Origin: Phlegmacium glaucopus | Taxonomy: Eukaryota; Basidiomycota; Agaricomycetes; Agaricales; Cortinariaceae | Reading direction: 5' to 3' | Length of the DNA: 64,000 nucleotides | NCBI GenBank assembly: GCA_015039465.1 | Contig: MU130029.1 | Span: forward strand, 21,994-85,993 | Part shown: in pieces, positions 55,345-64,000 of the stretch | Layout: every line of letters begins with the position of its first letter | Numbering within the stretch: the first letter of the stretch is position 1 | Translations under genes and position numbers: made by a program | Notes under the pieces: generated by a model | What the model was told of the DNA's origin: nothing | The model's database searches: none | The model's input: only the letters and a program-made list of their open reading frames with translations

Positions 55345-56784
55345 CACGAGGAACGTTGAACGTGTACCTTAGGTGGTAGGGTTGTGTGAGGGAGTTCGTT
55401 TTCCTCGAACCTTATCCGGTTATTTGTGAGTGACTTTGGATTCAAGGGATTCAAAGGGACGGATTTGTGGACTCTATGGGAGGTTGTTGGTGATGTTGGA
55501 GATTTAGGGAGTCTACGTGAGGGACTTAGAACTTATGAGGGTAGACGTTGAAGGTAGTGAGGTTGAGGATGAGGGTTAGGTTAGTGTTTAGAATAGAGTC
55601 TAGAAGGTCGTTATTACTGTTCACCACTACAGACCGTTACTAGGTCCTTGTTGAAAACGACCGATGTAGTCGTTTGAGGTTAAAAATTAGTATTGTGTGG
55701 TATTGTTTACCCGATTCGGATATCGTAGGGTATCACACCCTCACAACAGATCATGATATATCTGTCGACCACAACGAGACATCGCTATTGTGCCCTGATG
55801 TGACGATGTGTTATGAAACATCGACAATGGTATGGATCAAATACATTCGAAGTAAAAAAAAAGAGTAAAGAAAATTCAAGTTGTCGGGTCGGGATTTGGA
55901 ACGTTTGTAAGTTGTTGTAGTGGTGTAGTGGTCCAGTGTTGTCTAGTGGTGAAGGTGGACGGTGCAGTGGAGCCTGTTGTTGTTGGTTACTTACGTTGTT
56001 ACCATTTATGGAATGAAACCAAAAAAAGAAAGAATCCGGTACCGTGACTGCTGTCGTTGGGGGGGAGTTGTCTCAATAATGATTCGTGATGAGACTGTTA
56101 CCCTTGTCGTTACTGTTTCTACGCAGAAAAAAAAAGAAAAAATTAAAAGAAATAATTGATGTGAGGTGTAACAACCGTTGTAGTTTCGATGTTATTCGTT
56201 ACCTGTTGTATGTTGTTGTATGTTGTTGTATGGTGTTATATGGTGTTATATGGTGTTACATCCTACATGGTGCTGTTCTACTGGGTGTTACAATCCCCTG
56301 TGGGCTGAAATTGGGTTTGGAGTTGGAGTCTTAGTATGTGGGGTGGAAAGGCTGCTGGAGGCTGGAAGGCAGGTTGAGGTGAAGGTAGTGGTGAAATGAG
56401 GCCTTGGGGCATCAAGGTGAGGCTGAGGTTAGGAGGTAAAATGAGGCAGAAAATAAAGATAAAAAGTGTAGTGTGGTGAAGAATAAATTAATAAATTAAT
56501 AATAACATAGTAAGGAAATAAATAAAATATAGAGGCAATACAGGTATAATCATGAATTTGTGGGGGTCGGATCGTCCCTAGGGGTAGGAAAGGAGAAACC
56601 TAGGGGACGATCCATTCAGTGGACATCTATAGAAAAGACTTTATAATAATTGAAACCTAGGGGACGATCGAACTGATTCAGTCGCAGTGTCAACGGGATT
56701 GTAGAGGGTACTGTTTGAAGAGTGTATATGGCGTCCGTGCTAGGATCTTCGTCCTTCACTGTGGTGGCGTTCATGTTACGTGAA

Positions 56785-56984
56785 GACCGTCGTCCACCAC
56801 AAAGAAAACCTTTTTGGATAAAAGTCTTTACAAAACAGTGAAGATTTTGTAAAAAGATTCCAATGTGGTTTAATTAAGGGAATATTCCTTCAACAAAACC
56901 ACATTGAAATCCTTTTTACATTAGTCTTTACTGTTTTGTAAAGGTTTTTATTCAAAAAGGTAGTCTTTGTGGTGGACGACGGTC
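56785..56984. mobile_element. foldback MITE inside mirror block 3
   Basis: Two arms of about 85 bases (GACCGTCGTCCACCACAAAG at the left; its complement at the right) face each other around a centre with TTAATTAAGGGAATATTCC. The arms differ by about ten substitutions. Because it lies in the backwards block, its true sequence is the reverse of what is written; the palindromic design survives reversal. Confidence 0.75.
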
Positions 56985-56989
56985 GTCAC

Positions 56990-57365
56990 TACGTCTCAAA
57001 ACAGGAGAAGTACGAAAGGGTGGGAGGTCATGAACTTACACATGCTCGACTTTAACTACGACGACAACCACGACATCTACCTTCACTGTCTACATACGGT
57101 CTCAAACTTCTACTTCTTTTTACAGGTATAAAGTACCGTACGTAGTTCCTTTGCGAGACAGCAGCAGGTGGTTGGTAATACCCATACAGGCCGAATAAAC
57201 AAGAACGTTGGTTTACGACTATGTTCTGGTTTTGTGCATCCATAGGGTGTAGAACGTCTACTCCTACTGCTCATGGTCCCATACAAATAAGGTTTTCCTA
57301 GATGATAGTAGCCGTTGCAGACCCGATAGGTGTACCTGGGGTGGTGTATGGCTTATTTACTGCTT
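56990..57365. pseudogene. cytochrome P450 fragment, only legible in mirror reading
   Basis: Taking the plain complement left to right (equivalent to reversing the block and reading its minus strand) gives FVLFMLSHPPVLECVRAEID, FEDEEKCPYFMACIKETLCR with the ExxR motif, then IPHLADEDDEYQGMFIPKGS and TIIGNVWAIHMDPTTYRI. This is contiguous P450 sequence from the I-helix end to past the PKG strand, better preserved than the relative at 45,843-47,195, with one stop between the two halves. Confidence 0.8.
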
Positions 57366-57469
57366 CCTACTTGTTACATGTTGTATAGTAATAAAAATAA
57401 AAATAAATTACACATTGTACACATTAATCTGTTACATGTAACATCCATCAACCTGTTATATGCATCTCA

Positions 57470-57660
57470 AAAAAAAAAAGTTCATGAACCGAAACTCATT
57501 CTTTTACCAAGGTCTTTATTGGGCCTTTTTTTATTTGGTTATGATAGACTCGAGTCTAGACCAGCAGATATTACTAATTGGTTACTAGTATATAAGGCTT
57601 ATTTTGTATTGTAGTATAGGTATCTGTTTGCAATGAGTTAACGCTACTTACTATGCCAAA
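57470..57660 (+). repeat. LTR end (permuted copy of the 54,266 LTR)
   Basis: The order here is AAGTTCATGAACC...GACTCGAGTC, then ACCAGCAGATATT...GAGTTA; at 54,300 it is the reverse order of these two segments, same strand. A gag fragment follows directly, so this is probably the 3' part of a 5' LTR. Confidence 0.55.
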
Positions 57661-57742
57661 CGGTTATATTCTGGTCTATGAACAGTTTCCCCATCTCCCA
57701 AATTAATCAAAATGGTACAGTACAATGAGCTCATCTAGAATT

Positions 57743-58090
57743 AAATATCAACCTCCAAAGACTATAAACTCACACAACACATACTTTGCTGATGAAATCA
57801 GGGTAGCATTCATGCTATCATATATGAATGAGAAAGAAGCACAACAGTGGAAGGAAACACAACCACAGATCAGAACACCAGAGACATTGATCCACTAGAG
57901 ACATCACCCTCCCAACCCTTGCCAATGTCATTGTACTTCTGCAAGACTACTTCAAATCTGCAGATCATGTGCAAGAAGCAACAAGTTGAACTTGTTGAAA
58001 CAAGGGAATAGGATGGCAGAAGAAGTTAGAACTAGTCATGGAATTCAGATTGTTAATGGCATAAGCAGGAAAACCAGACTGAACTGCAAA
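57743..58090 (+). pseudogene. LTR-retrotransposon gag fragment
   Basis: TYFADEIRVAFMLSYMNEKE followed by AQQWKETQ is typical of capsid regions of fungal Ty3-type or related gag. A TAG at 57,896 ends it; NVIVLLQDYFKSADHVQEA and LLKQGNRMAEEL follow in other frames. It is decayed, and no zinc knuckle or protease follows. Confidence 0.65.
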
Positions 58091-58648
58091 AGGCTGCAAA
58101 AAAAATGATCAAAAACAGTTCAAGTTGACTAAAACTGATATTTAGGTCATACTGTATCATTTCATCTAATTTGGCCACCACATGACCTTTTATTTTTCCA
58201 ACAAATCCCTAAAATCTCCATAAATTGAGAAAAAAATTAATCTGGTGTCAAAAATTGTACTTGACACTCCCCCACCTAATCCACATGGAGTCCAAGCAAG
58301 ATCTGAATAGAGTGCTAGGAATCCAAGTGAAGTCTGAGCTGTCTGAGTGAAGTCCAAGCTACAGTGAATTCCTAGCTGTCCAAACAAAAATTCCTACATC
58401 AGCAAATTCAAGATTTTCCCATAGTTTGTCATAGTCACATCACACATAGTTATAATTTCCCATAGTATCATATAGTCACATCACCATACTTATAGTTCCA
58501 TAGCAGGCACACCAGCACTGTCCAGCAGTGTGTCATCACTCTATCACACTGGCATAGCTTTGTCACCATGTCACATTAGAGCCACACATTTTCATTTAAG
58601 TTAACTAAACCAACCCTAAACAAAGTCTATGCACAAAGTTGATCTTAC
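58091..58648. other. no gene; decayed retroelement sequence
   Basis: The phrase CTACATCAGCAAATTCAAG (58,393) and CATAGTCACATCA words also appear, backwards, in mirror block 3 (near 55,040 and 55,675), so this is internal sequence of the same element type. Confidence 0.5.
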
Positions 58649-58977
58649 TGTTAGGGGACACTCATTGTGTCCGCCCCTAGTTACACTTAGCTACTCATAC
58701 TTTCACTTTCACTCTACGATCATATCACTTGCCGTGTTCCCCATCCTACCCTTTACGGACTCCCTCTTATTGTTGTAGTAGTTGACACTTCGCTGATGAC
58801 ATCGTGAGATGTCAGTTTCTATTCTTGTACTTATCACACGCGCCCTACCTTCTATTACATCCTAGCCATATATAGTTGTATTGGCTCACACGCTTGTAGT
58901 ATATAGGTGTAAGGTGGTTATTGAAGATAACCACCTTAGAATTCAACTTGGTTCTCGGGTCCTTACATTCCCTAACA
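58649..58977 (+). repeat. LTR A, 329 bp
   Basis: It starts TGTTAGGGGACACTCATTG and ends CCCTAACA. A TATA-like TATATAGTTG is followed by AAGGTGGTTAT...ATAACCACCTT, a hairpin of about 10 bp. It is related to LTR B (60,103-61,209): shared GTGTCCGCC/GTATCCGCC start, ATTGTTGTAGTAGT middle and AACTTGGTTCT after the hairpin. Confidence 0.75.
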
Positions 58978-60102
58978 CTTACATATTTGGGAATTTTTTT
59001 GTCACTCCAACTTTGTTACCATGCATCTGTTGCCATGTCTACCCTCATCTATCTTGCTTTCAACCACCACAATGTACACTCTGGTGTTGTATGTTGAGCT
59101 TGTTTTATTCCTTTTTAAATTGTTTTTTAACTAATTAATACTACTTCTTAGGTTCTACCACTGATGATGCCAGATGCTTGCTCATCTTTATCATTTACCC
59201 AGCCCCTCCCCATCAAAATAGGTTTGTTTCAGTACATTTGATACCCACCCATTTTCTGCACATTACCACAACTGTTAACAACAACAAATGATAAGTCACA
59301 TACCTACTTAGCCCCAGAAGATATGAGGCAACAACAAGCACCAACTTGCCACCAAGGTAAGGAGTTCTTTGAATTTATTACTACTTTTTTAAAGTAACAA
59401 TGTGTTGAGAATTTGAGCAAATAGGCCACCAAGGCCACTGCAGACTAAGTAAGGACTGTGGCATAGTAAAGCCACAGTCATTGTTTCTACGTGTATATAT
59501 ACTAGATAGACTACACAACTCAACCTCAGTTCGTTATACCACGACTGAGGTGAGCAACTACAAGACACTTCCTTATTTAACCCTTTACTTACCCTTACCT
59601 AGTCTTGTGATATCAATCACGGTTATCTAGGTACGGTTGTTATCTAAATATAGTTCATTATACCACGACTGAGTCTTGTGATATCAATCACGGTTATCTA
59701 GCTTAATCAAAGCATACAATAAACCCATTAACTTAACGGTTTAAATTTCTACACAATGTTCTACTTTTAGCTACAATTTCAACAACCTTAACTACCTAGC
59801 CCCTCCTCCCCATCCAAATGGGATGTGAGGGGTTTGTTTTGAGCAATTTCAACACTCCAACCACCTCTGCCTGTTTTTGACACACAACAGCACCCAACAC
59901 CTCATTTAGCAGATGACAAACCTACTATTGATAATATGAGTAGTACATATGACTCAGGCTCTGTGTAGATAGTTGAATATGATTTATATATATATTAATT
60001 TGCCTTATCCTTGTGCAAACATTAGCTTTCTAGCCTCAGATTGAAAGTATATTGCAATATTAACCCCACCCTATATAGCACTGTATAGTAATATATAGTA
60101 CT
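58978..60102. other. no coding; internal repeats
   Basis: Between LTR A and LTR B. Direct repeats: TCTTGTGATATCAATCACGG with GTTATCTAG at about 59,604 and 59,672, and TTATACCACGACTGAG at about 59,535 and 59,659. GACTGTGGC...GCCACAGTC (59,455-59,480) forms a 9-bp hairpin. No retroelement protein is visible, so A and B may be solo LTRs. Confidence 0.55.
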
Positions 60103-61209
60103 TGTCAGGGGATACTCATTGTATCCGCCTCAATATGCTTAGTATGTGTATACCTTCACTTTATTCTATGATCATATCCCTACCACATTTCCTTATCCTG
60201 CACTAGTGCTTGAAAGTCCGGTTAGGTCCAGTTATTTGGTGCCCAGGTGCTCTAACCGAGACCGAGACTGGTTAGGCTTTGTTCCAAAGCCCAAAATAAC
60301 CTAACCGGACCGAAAATAACTGACCAAAACCGGTTAGTTGCAGTTACTAACCAGTTAGGACCGAAAAAATGAAAAACCGGTTATAACCGGGGAGGACCGT
60401 ACATATTTCTCTCAATAAACATTATTTCCACGCATTGTAGCTTTAAAATGAGCCCAAGAACACTAAATTTGATGAAGAATTGACAAAGCTATGATAATAT
60501 TCTTGAAAGTCTACTTTTGGCCAATATTTTAAATATTTGACCATAACTCAGTCAGATTTTTAGCGTTTCTCACGTTTTTGGGTGCGTTTTGAAGGGGTAT
60601 AATAGGGTCGTCTATAACCGGTTATAACCGGTTTTTTAACGGTTAGCTAACTGCAAAATAACCGGTGATTTTATTTTCAGAATCAACTAACCACTAACTG
60701 CAGTCTGGTCTTTTTGCGGTTAGGTCCGGTCCAGTCTTGGTTATTTTCCGGTTAATTAACCGGACTTTCAAGCACTATCCTGCACCTACCCTCATCCCTT
60801 CATTGTTGTAGTAGTAGTCCCTCCACCAATGATGTCTCTGACTGAAGTCATGTTAAAGGACACTACATATGTGCATTCTTACTAGCTATGAACTCTATCT
60901 CTCTTCCTCTTCTTAGTCACTACAAACAGTTACTAGTAGTTCCAATGAACATTTGTTAGTAGTTACACATGCTGACTCTGAGTAGATACTTATCACACAT
61001 GTTCTTAGGAATGTGTGTGCTCTACTTCTATTTTACTTACTCATGTCGTTACCTGGGCCTAGGGTAGTTACTCTGGTCCATCTTGTATTTTGTATATAAA
61101 GGTAGCAGGTGTCATCTTAGAATGACACCTTGATATAAACTTGGTTCTGGTGACAACCTCTTCTCTCTAATTAGCAGTAGTAACCTCTGGTAGCTAATGT
61201 CCCCTAACA
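60103..61209 (+). repeat. LTR B, interrupted by a hAT-like element
   Basis: It starts TGTCAGGGGATACTCATTG and ends TGTCCCCTAACA. Without the inserted element and one duplicate it is about 525 bp. TATATAAAGGTAGC is followed by AGGTGTCAT...ATGACACCT, a hairpin at the same place as in LTR A but with a different stem sequence. Confidence 0.75.
60204..60777. mobile_element. non-autonomous hAT-like element, 574 bp
   Basis: Perfect ends TAGTGCTTGAAAGTCCGGTT and complement; perfect 8-bp duplication TCCTGCAC at 60,196-60,203 and 60,778-60,785. Sub-terminal CCGGTTA/TAACCGG words are dense. It inserted into LTR B, so it is younger than that LTR. It has no coding capacity. Confidence 0.92.
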
Positions 61210-61574
61210 AGTCACACATCAATGTCTATTAGGGATTGTCAGGGGTCAGAGCCAAATTTTCTCAGATGTACATATTTAAAATCCTTGGTTGAAATAAAAA
61301 CTGTATTACTTTTGTTTCTACTAATATTTTGGACTCAAAAATTTTGTGGAAGACCTTTGGATATCTGAAACTCATGAAGAAGATGCATCTGTCTGTCTGA
61401 TTTTATGAACCATCTCATCCAACACTGCAATATCTTTTTAGGCAGGATCAACTGGACTATAGACTATTTGTAGGTCTTGATACTTTCTTTGCCATCCGCT
61501 CTGAGTTCATCAAATTAGGGACAAGAAATCAGGATATGGCCTGCCTCTTCAGCAGTTGGATCGCTATTGGGAGC
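61210..61574. other. no gene seen
   Basis: A short flank between LTR B and the next gene remnant. Possible upstream exons of that gene lie at 61,440-61,574 but I cannot join them. Confidence 0.4.
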
Positions 61575-62401
61575 AAATGAACCTCCTTGAGCTGGAAACT
61601 CGAGTATGGCCCACGCCGAACCACGTCAATAAGGTGTCCCTCATCAAACACCTGGACTAAATAGCCAGAAAGCTGGGATCACCAAGGCCTAAAACAGTTG
61701 TTCTGATGAAGGGGGGCCCCATTCCTGCCAATACTGTCCTGAAAAGGACGCACAGCGATGGAGAGCTCCACGTTCAAATTCCAGGGCAGCATGAGAGGAC
61801 CTGGAATCAGCTGGATGATGGCCCAGATGGCGCCCTTTGGTTCTCCCAAGAATATGTTGCTTTGCTGCGTGAAGTGGGGGAGTGGAGGGTTGTGATGGCA
61901 GGTGTGAAAATTGTCTACATTGTCCACACCGCATCCAATGGTGGCAGCTGGAGCTTTCTAGACATGAATAGACACCTCTCCCTAAGAGAATTGCGGTGAG
62001 AATCTCCAAAACTATCTAATTAATTGCTTAGTCATTTGCACAGAAAAATGTTGGAGCTGGGAAAGTTGAACCAAATAACGGTGCTCGATACCAACACCGA
62101 CATTCCCATTATGGAGAGGGAAATTGGCCAGTGAGAGTTCCAAACCTTTGCAATGGATACCTACAGCCACCTGGTTGGTTGTGAGTGGAAGAAAATGGGA
62201 GGGATGAGCACATTGGAGGTCTTTTGTCGCATTGATGTTGGGCTCATGTTGAAGGAGGATGGCGAATTGGGTTACTTCATGAACAAAGTAGAGCAAACAC
62301 TTACAGCAGGGCTCTGGACTACAAGGCTTGACGTAGATTACAATGTATTCGCTACCACATTTGCCCAGGCCTTGTTACGCTGGGCTAATGCCCTCCCTTA
62401 A
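61575..62401 (+). pseudogene. ATP-grasp-like hypothetical protein, damaged
   Basis: From ATG 61,575 the frame reads to TAA at 61,658, then continues open as RKLGSPRPKTVVLMKGG, VLKRTHSDGELHVQIPG, LWFSQEYVALLREVGEWRVV and GVKIVYIVHTA. Introns (GTGAGAATC...GCACAG near 62,000; GTGAGAGTT...CTACAG near 62,130) join to VFCRIDVGLMLKEDGELGYF and VEQTLTAGLW, ending at 62,401. The Lys-Arg, W-x-Q-Y-V and GEWR-x-x-x-x-G pattern resembles ATP-grasp folds; this is resemblance, not certainty. Related copies are common in Agaricomycete genomes as I recall. The in-frame stop makes it probably non-functional, unless translation starts at 61,706 (MKGGPIP). Confidence 0.5.
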
Positions 62402-63501
62402 GGAATGTCCAGAAACACCCTGCACCCATATTGTAAATCATAAACCTTGCCTCTACTCTTCCTGATTTTCCCTGATAATGCCTTATTTATCCTTCCTATT
62501 TCGTTTTGCGTGTGTTCAGCTTGCCTTCCTGGTGGCACAGTTGGAGAGATGGAGATAGGTAATTACATACATTGATTTTTTAATATATTTGGAGCCCCGT
62601 GGTAGTCTTGTCACGCTACGTCTTGCGGTCTGACTGGATTCATGCATCGCTGGTAATTGGCCATCATGAAAAGATCGCAATTTATGTAAGCTCGCCAAAA
62701 TTACAAGAGACATGAAACTATGGCGAAACAATCAAGCAATTGCTATACTAAGGTATAAATAGTAGCAGAAGAATGCAATTTATTTCAAAAAATTAGACCG
62801 AATATAATGAAGTGGCATTAGTTTCACATCGCAAATAAAAATTCCAAAAGATGGACATAGATAATAAACCATGCACAATAATGCCATGTTTGCCCACAAT
62901 TACCCACTCTTATTTGGGAATAATCACATGTGATCATTCCCATTTAGGAATGCTCACATGTTACCATTCCCATTTATATCAGAGCCAGAGGGTTCATGAT
63001 GACTAGTGTTGCCGTGAGCCAAGCCTGACTCAAGCCCCCAAAATGCTAAGTCCACAGGCTTGAGGCAGCTTGAGTCTTATCATGATCAAGCCCGACTTGA
63101 GCCGTGAACCTAAATAAGTTTTCCCATCAGATTCCTTTCTCTGCTCTCTACCATGACATTCTGATATGTGAAAGTATTATGATATTGGGAGGGTATTATG
63201 TCACCACTCGCATTCTGGCGGTCTGGAAGTGTCCGGTGTGTCTGGCTCCAGACCAGCCACACAGTTGGACTTTTCCTGATGCGTGTTGTTATCATTCCTT
63301 CAATCTTAGCATGTGTATTCTTAGGTCAGTCAACCCATCTTAATTGACTGGCTAATCTCAATTCATTGCCTCTAGCTATGTGGATAGCAAGTAACAGCTC
63401 ATTGTACATTGGGAACATTCCTTCAGGCCAATTCGAAATTACGCAAAGTGGCTGGGGGATTTGGCTGGCTGTGGCAAGTGTTGCTATGTCCATGACCATG
63501 A
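62402..63501. other. no gene seen
   Basis: Short frames only. A palindrome lies at 62,916-62,941, and CTTGAG/CTCAAG words cluster at 63,015-63,105. Confidence 0.5.
62916..62941. repeat. palindrome GGGAAT...ATTCCC
   Basis: GGGAATAATCACATGTGATC followed by ATTCCC is nearly self-complementary (13-base arms with one mismatch). A partial repeat, GGAATGCTCACATG...CATTCCC, follows at once. It may be a protein-binding site or MITE remnant. Confidence 0.6.
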
Positions 63502-63779
63502 TGTAAGAATAATAGCAAGAATGAATCAGATTTGATATGGTATCATACAGTTTATATACTACTTGTTTGTAACAGTAAAGTACAACTACAGGGTTTTTAG
63601 TATCTGTAAAGAGTACTGTGGGTTTTATAGAAGCGAGTAATTAAGCAGTTGATGAAACAGAACAGATCAGCGCCTTGTGTGCCATGTGTACTTCATAAAC
63701 CCTTGGGCCTTGGAGCGCATTTCTCCTCGGCTACCTTTTCAACCTCGGAACTGACTTTTTGGTTCTCCTCACTCTAACA
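63502..63779 (-). repeat. 3' LTR of a Copia element, 278 bp
   Basis: On the minus strand it runs from TGTTAGAGTGAGGAG to ATTCTTACA. It directly follows a purine tract (GGAGGAG) after the pol stop. TATAAAACCC in the middle is a plausible promoter. Confidence 0.85.
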
Positions 63780-63786
63780 CTCCTCC

Positions 63787-64000
63787 TCAATGTGTTACAA
63801 GGCCTAACTTGTTAGTGAAATGCTTGACTTTTGTGGATGGTAAAGCCTTCATGAACACGTCTGCTACCATTTCTTCTGTAGGGCAGTAGATTAGGCGTAG
63901 TAATCCTTCTTCGACAATCCATCGAATAAAATGAAAATGAATGTCGATATGCTTTGTGTGTGCATGATACTGGTGATCCTTCGTCAATGCAATTGCGGAT
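63787..64000 (-). CDS. Copia (Ty1-type) RNase H C-terminus, cut by the window edge
   Basis: On the minus strand: IALTKDHQYHAHTKHIDIHF, then IYCPTEEMVADVFMKALPST and KLGLVTH, stop at 63,789-63,787. The HTKHIDI-x-x-H-F-I-R and ADVF-x-KALP motifs are those that end Copia polyproteins. The visible part has no stop or frame change. The rest of the element lies beyond base 64,000. Confidence 0.9.
   Translation of the reverse strand, partial: SAIALTKDHQYHAHTKHIDIHFHFIRWIVEEGLLRLIYCPTEEMVADVFMKALPSTKVKHFTNKLGLVTH

Larger units (their letters stand above)
54480..57460. other. mirror block 3: backwards LTR-element and P450 sequence around a 25-A run
   Basis: Reversed, 55,318 downwards reads CGCTACTTACTCTGCCAAAC..., matching 57,641-57,685. 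Reversed, the text ending at 55,345 reads TGTTGGGATGGTGGATTCC...GCAAGGAGCAC, matching 54,266-54,305, preceded by a purine tract. Complemented without reversal, about 56,990-57,365 encodes P450 motifs. Both sides of the 25-A run are therefore backwards. The limits at 54,480 and 57,460 are approximate. Confidence 0.92.

Noticed and set aside
58649..61209. One complete LTR retrotransposon with LTRs A and B
   Set aside because: The LTRs differ greatly in length and sequence and no element protein lies between them, so two solo or unrelated LTRs are at least as likely.
1..64000. CRISPR arrays, tRNA or rRNA genes, bacterial-type operons
   Set aside because: I saw no regularly spaced identical repeats, no cloverleaf with A/B boxes that I could support, and no rRNA signatures; the gene structure is eukaryotic.

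Overview
The window is nuclear DNA of a filamentous basidiomycete, most likely an Agaricomycete. Introns are about 50-65 nt with GT...AG ends and occur in almost every real gene. The gene families also fit: metacaspase, tartrate/isopropylmalate-type dehydrogenase, monocarboxylate-type MFS permease, cytochrome P450 and a heptahelical membrane family with a YRCW-type motif. Transposons are abundant, with hAT-like TIR elements, Gypsy and Copia LTR elements, and a RecQ-like/DUF6589 element.

Layout. 1-3.5 kb: nested non-autonomous elements, including a 1.93-kb hAT-like element with a perfect 8-bp target-site duplication. 3.5-10.5 kb: little that can be recognised, apart from a possible small secreted protein. 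10.6-11.7 kb: an intact six-exon heptahelical gene; a broken relative lies at 14.7-15.4 kb, and between them is a 636-bp MITE. 17.3-18.3 kb: a single-exon hypothetical gene with a TATA box. 20.6-22.9 kb: an intact 16-exon metacaspase. 23.4-44.7 kb: a tandem array of a three-gene unit (dehydrogenase, PPxY membrane protein, aspartic-protease-like protein). One full unit and two 5'-truncated units are present, and the middle one is split by a 6.56-kb TIR element carrying decayed RecQ-like and DUF6589 genes. 45.8-51.4 kb: a P450 pseudogene split by a Gypsy element that has lost most of pol. 51.7-53.5 kb: an intact seven-exon MFS transporter. 54-64 kb: LTR fragments, another hAT-like element, a decayed ATP-grasp-like gene and the 3' end of a Copia element running off the window.

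The most important observation is structural. Three blocks (about 27.56-29.9, 47.296-48.282 and 54.48-57.46 kb) are written backwards without being complemented. Reading them in reverse, base by base, restores respectively a copy of 40.56-42.3 kb, the missing LTR/gag start (including a 57-nt exact overlap with the next stretch) and LTR plus P450 sequence. Two of the three lie at runs of exactly 25 A, and a third such run is at 27,050. I know of no enzymatic process that makes mirror copies, so I read these as gap-filling errors with 25 N turned into A. ORFs, strands and motifs called inside these blocks are meaningless until the blocks are reversed.

If there is a biological novelty here, the best candidate is the RecQ-like/DUF6589 TIR element with its small derivatives. 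The intact host genes (metacaspase, dehydrogenase, permease, heptahelical protein) look ordinary and independent of each other.
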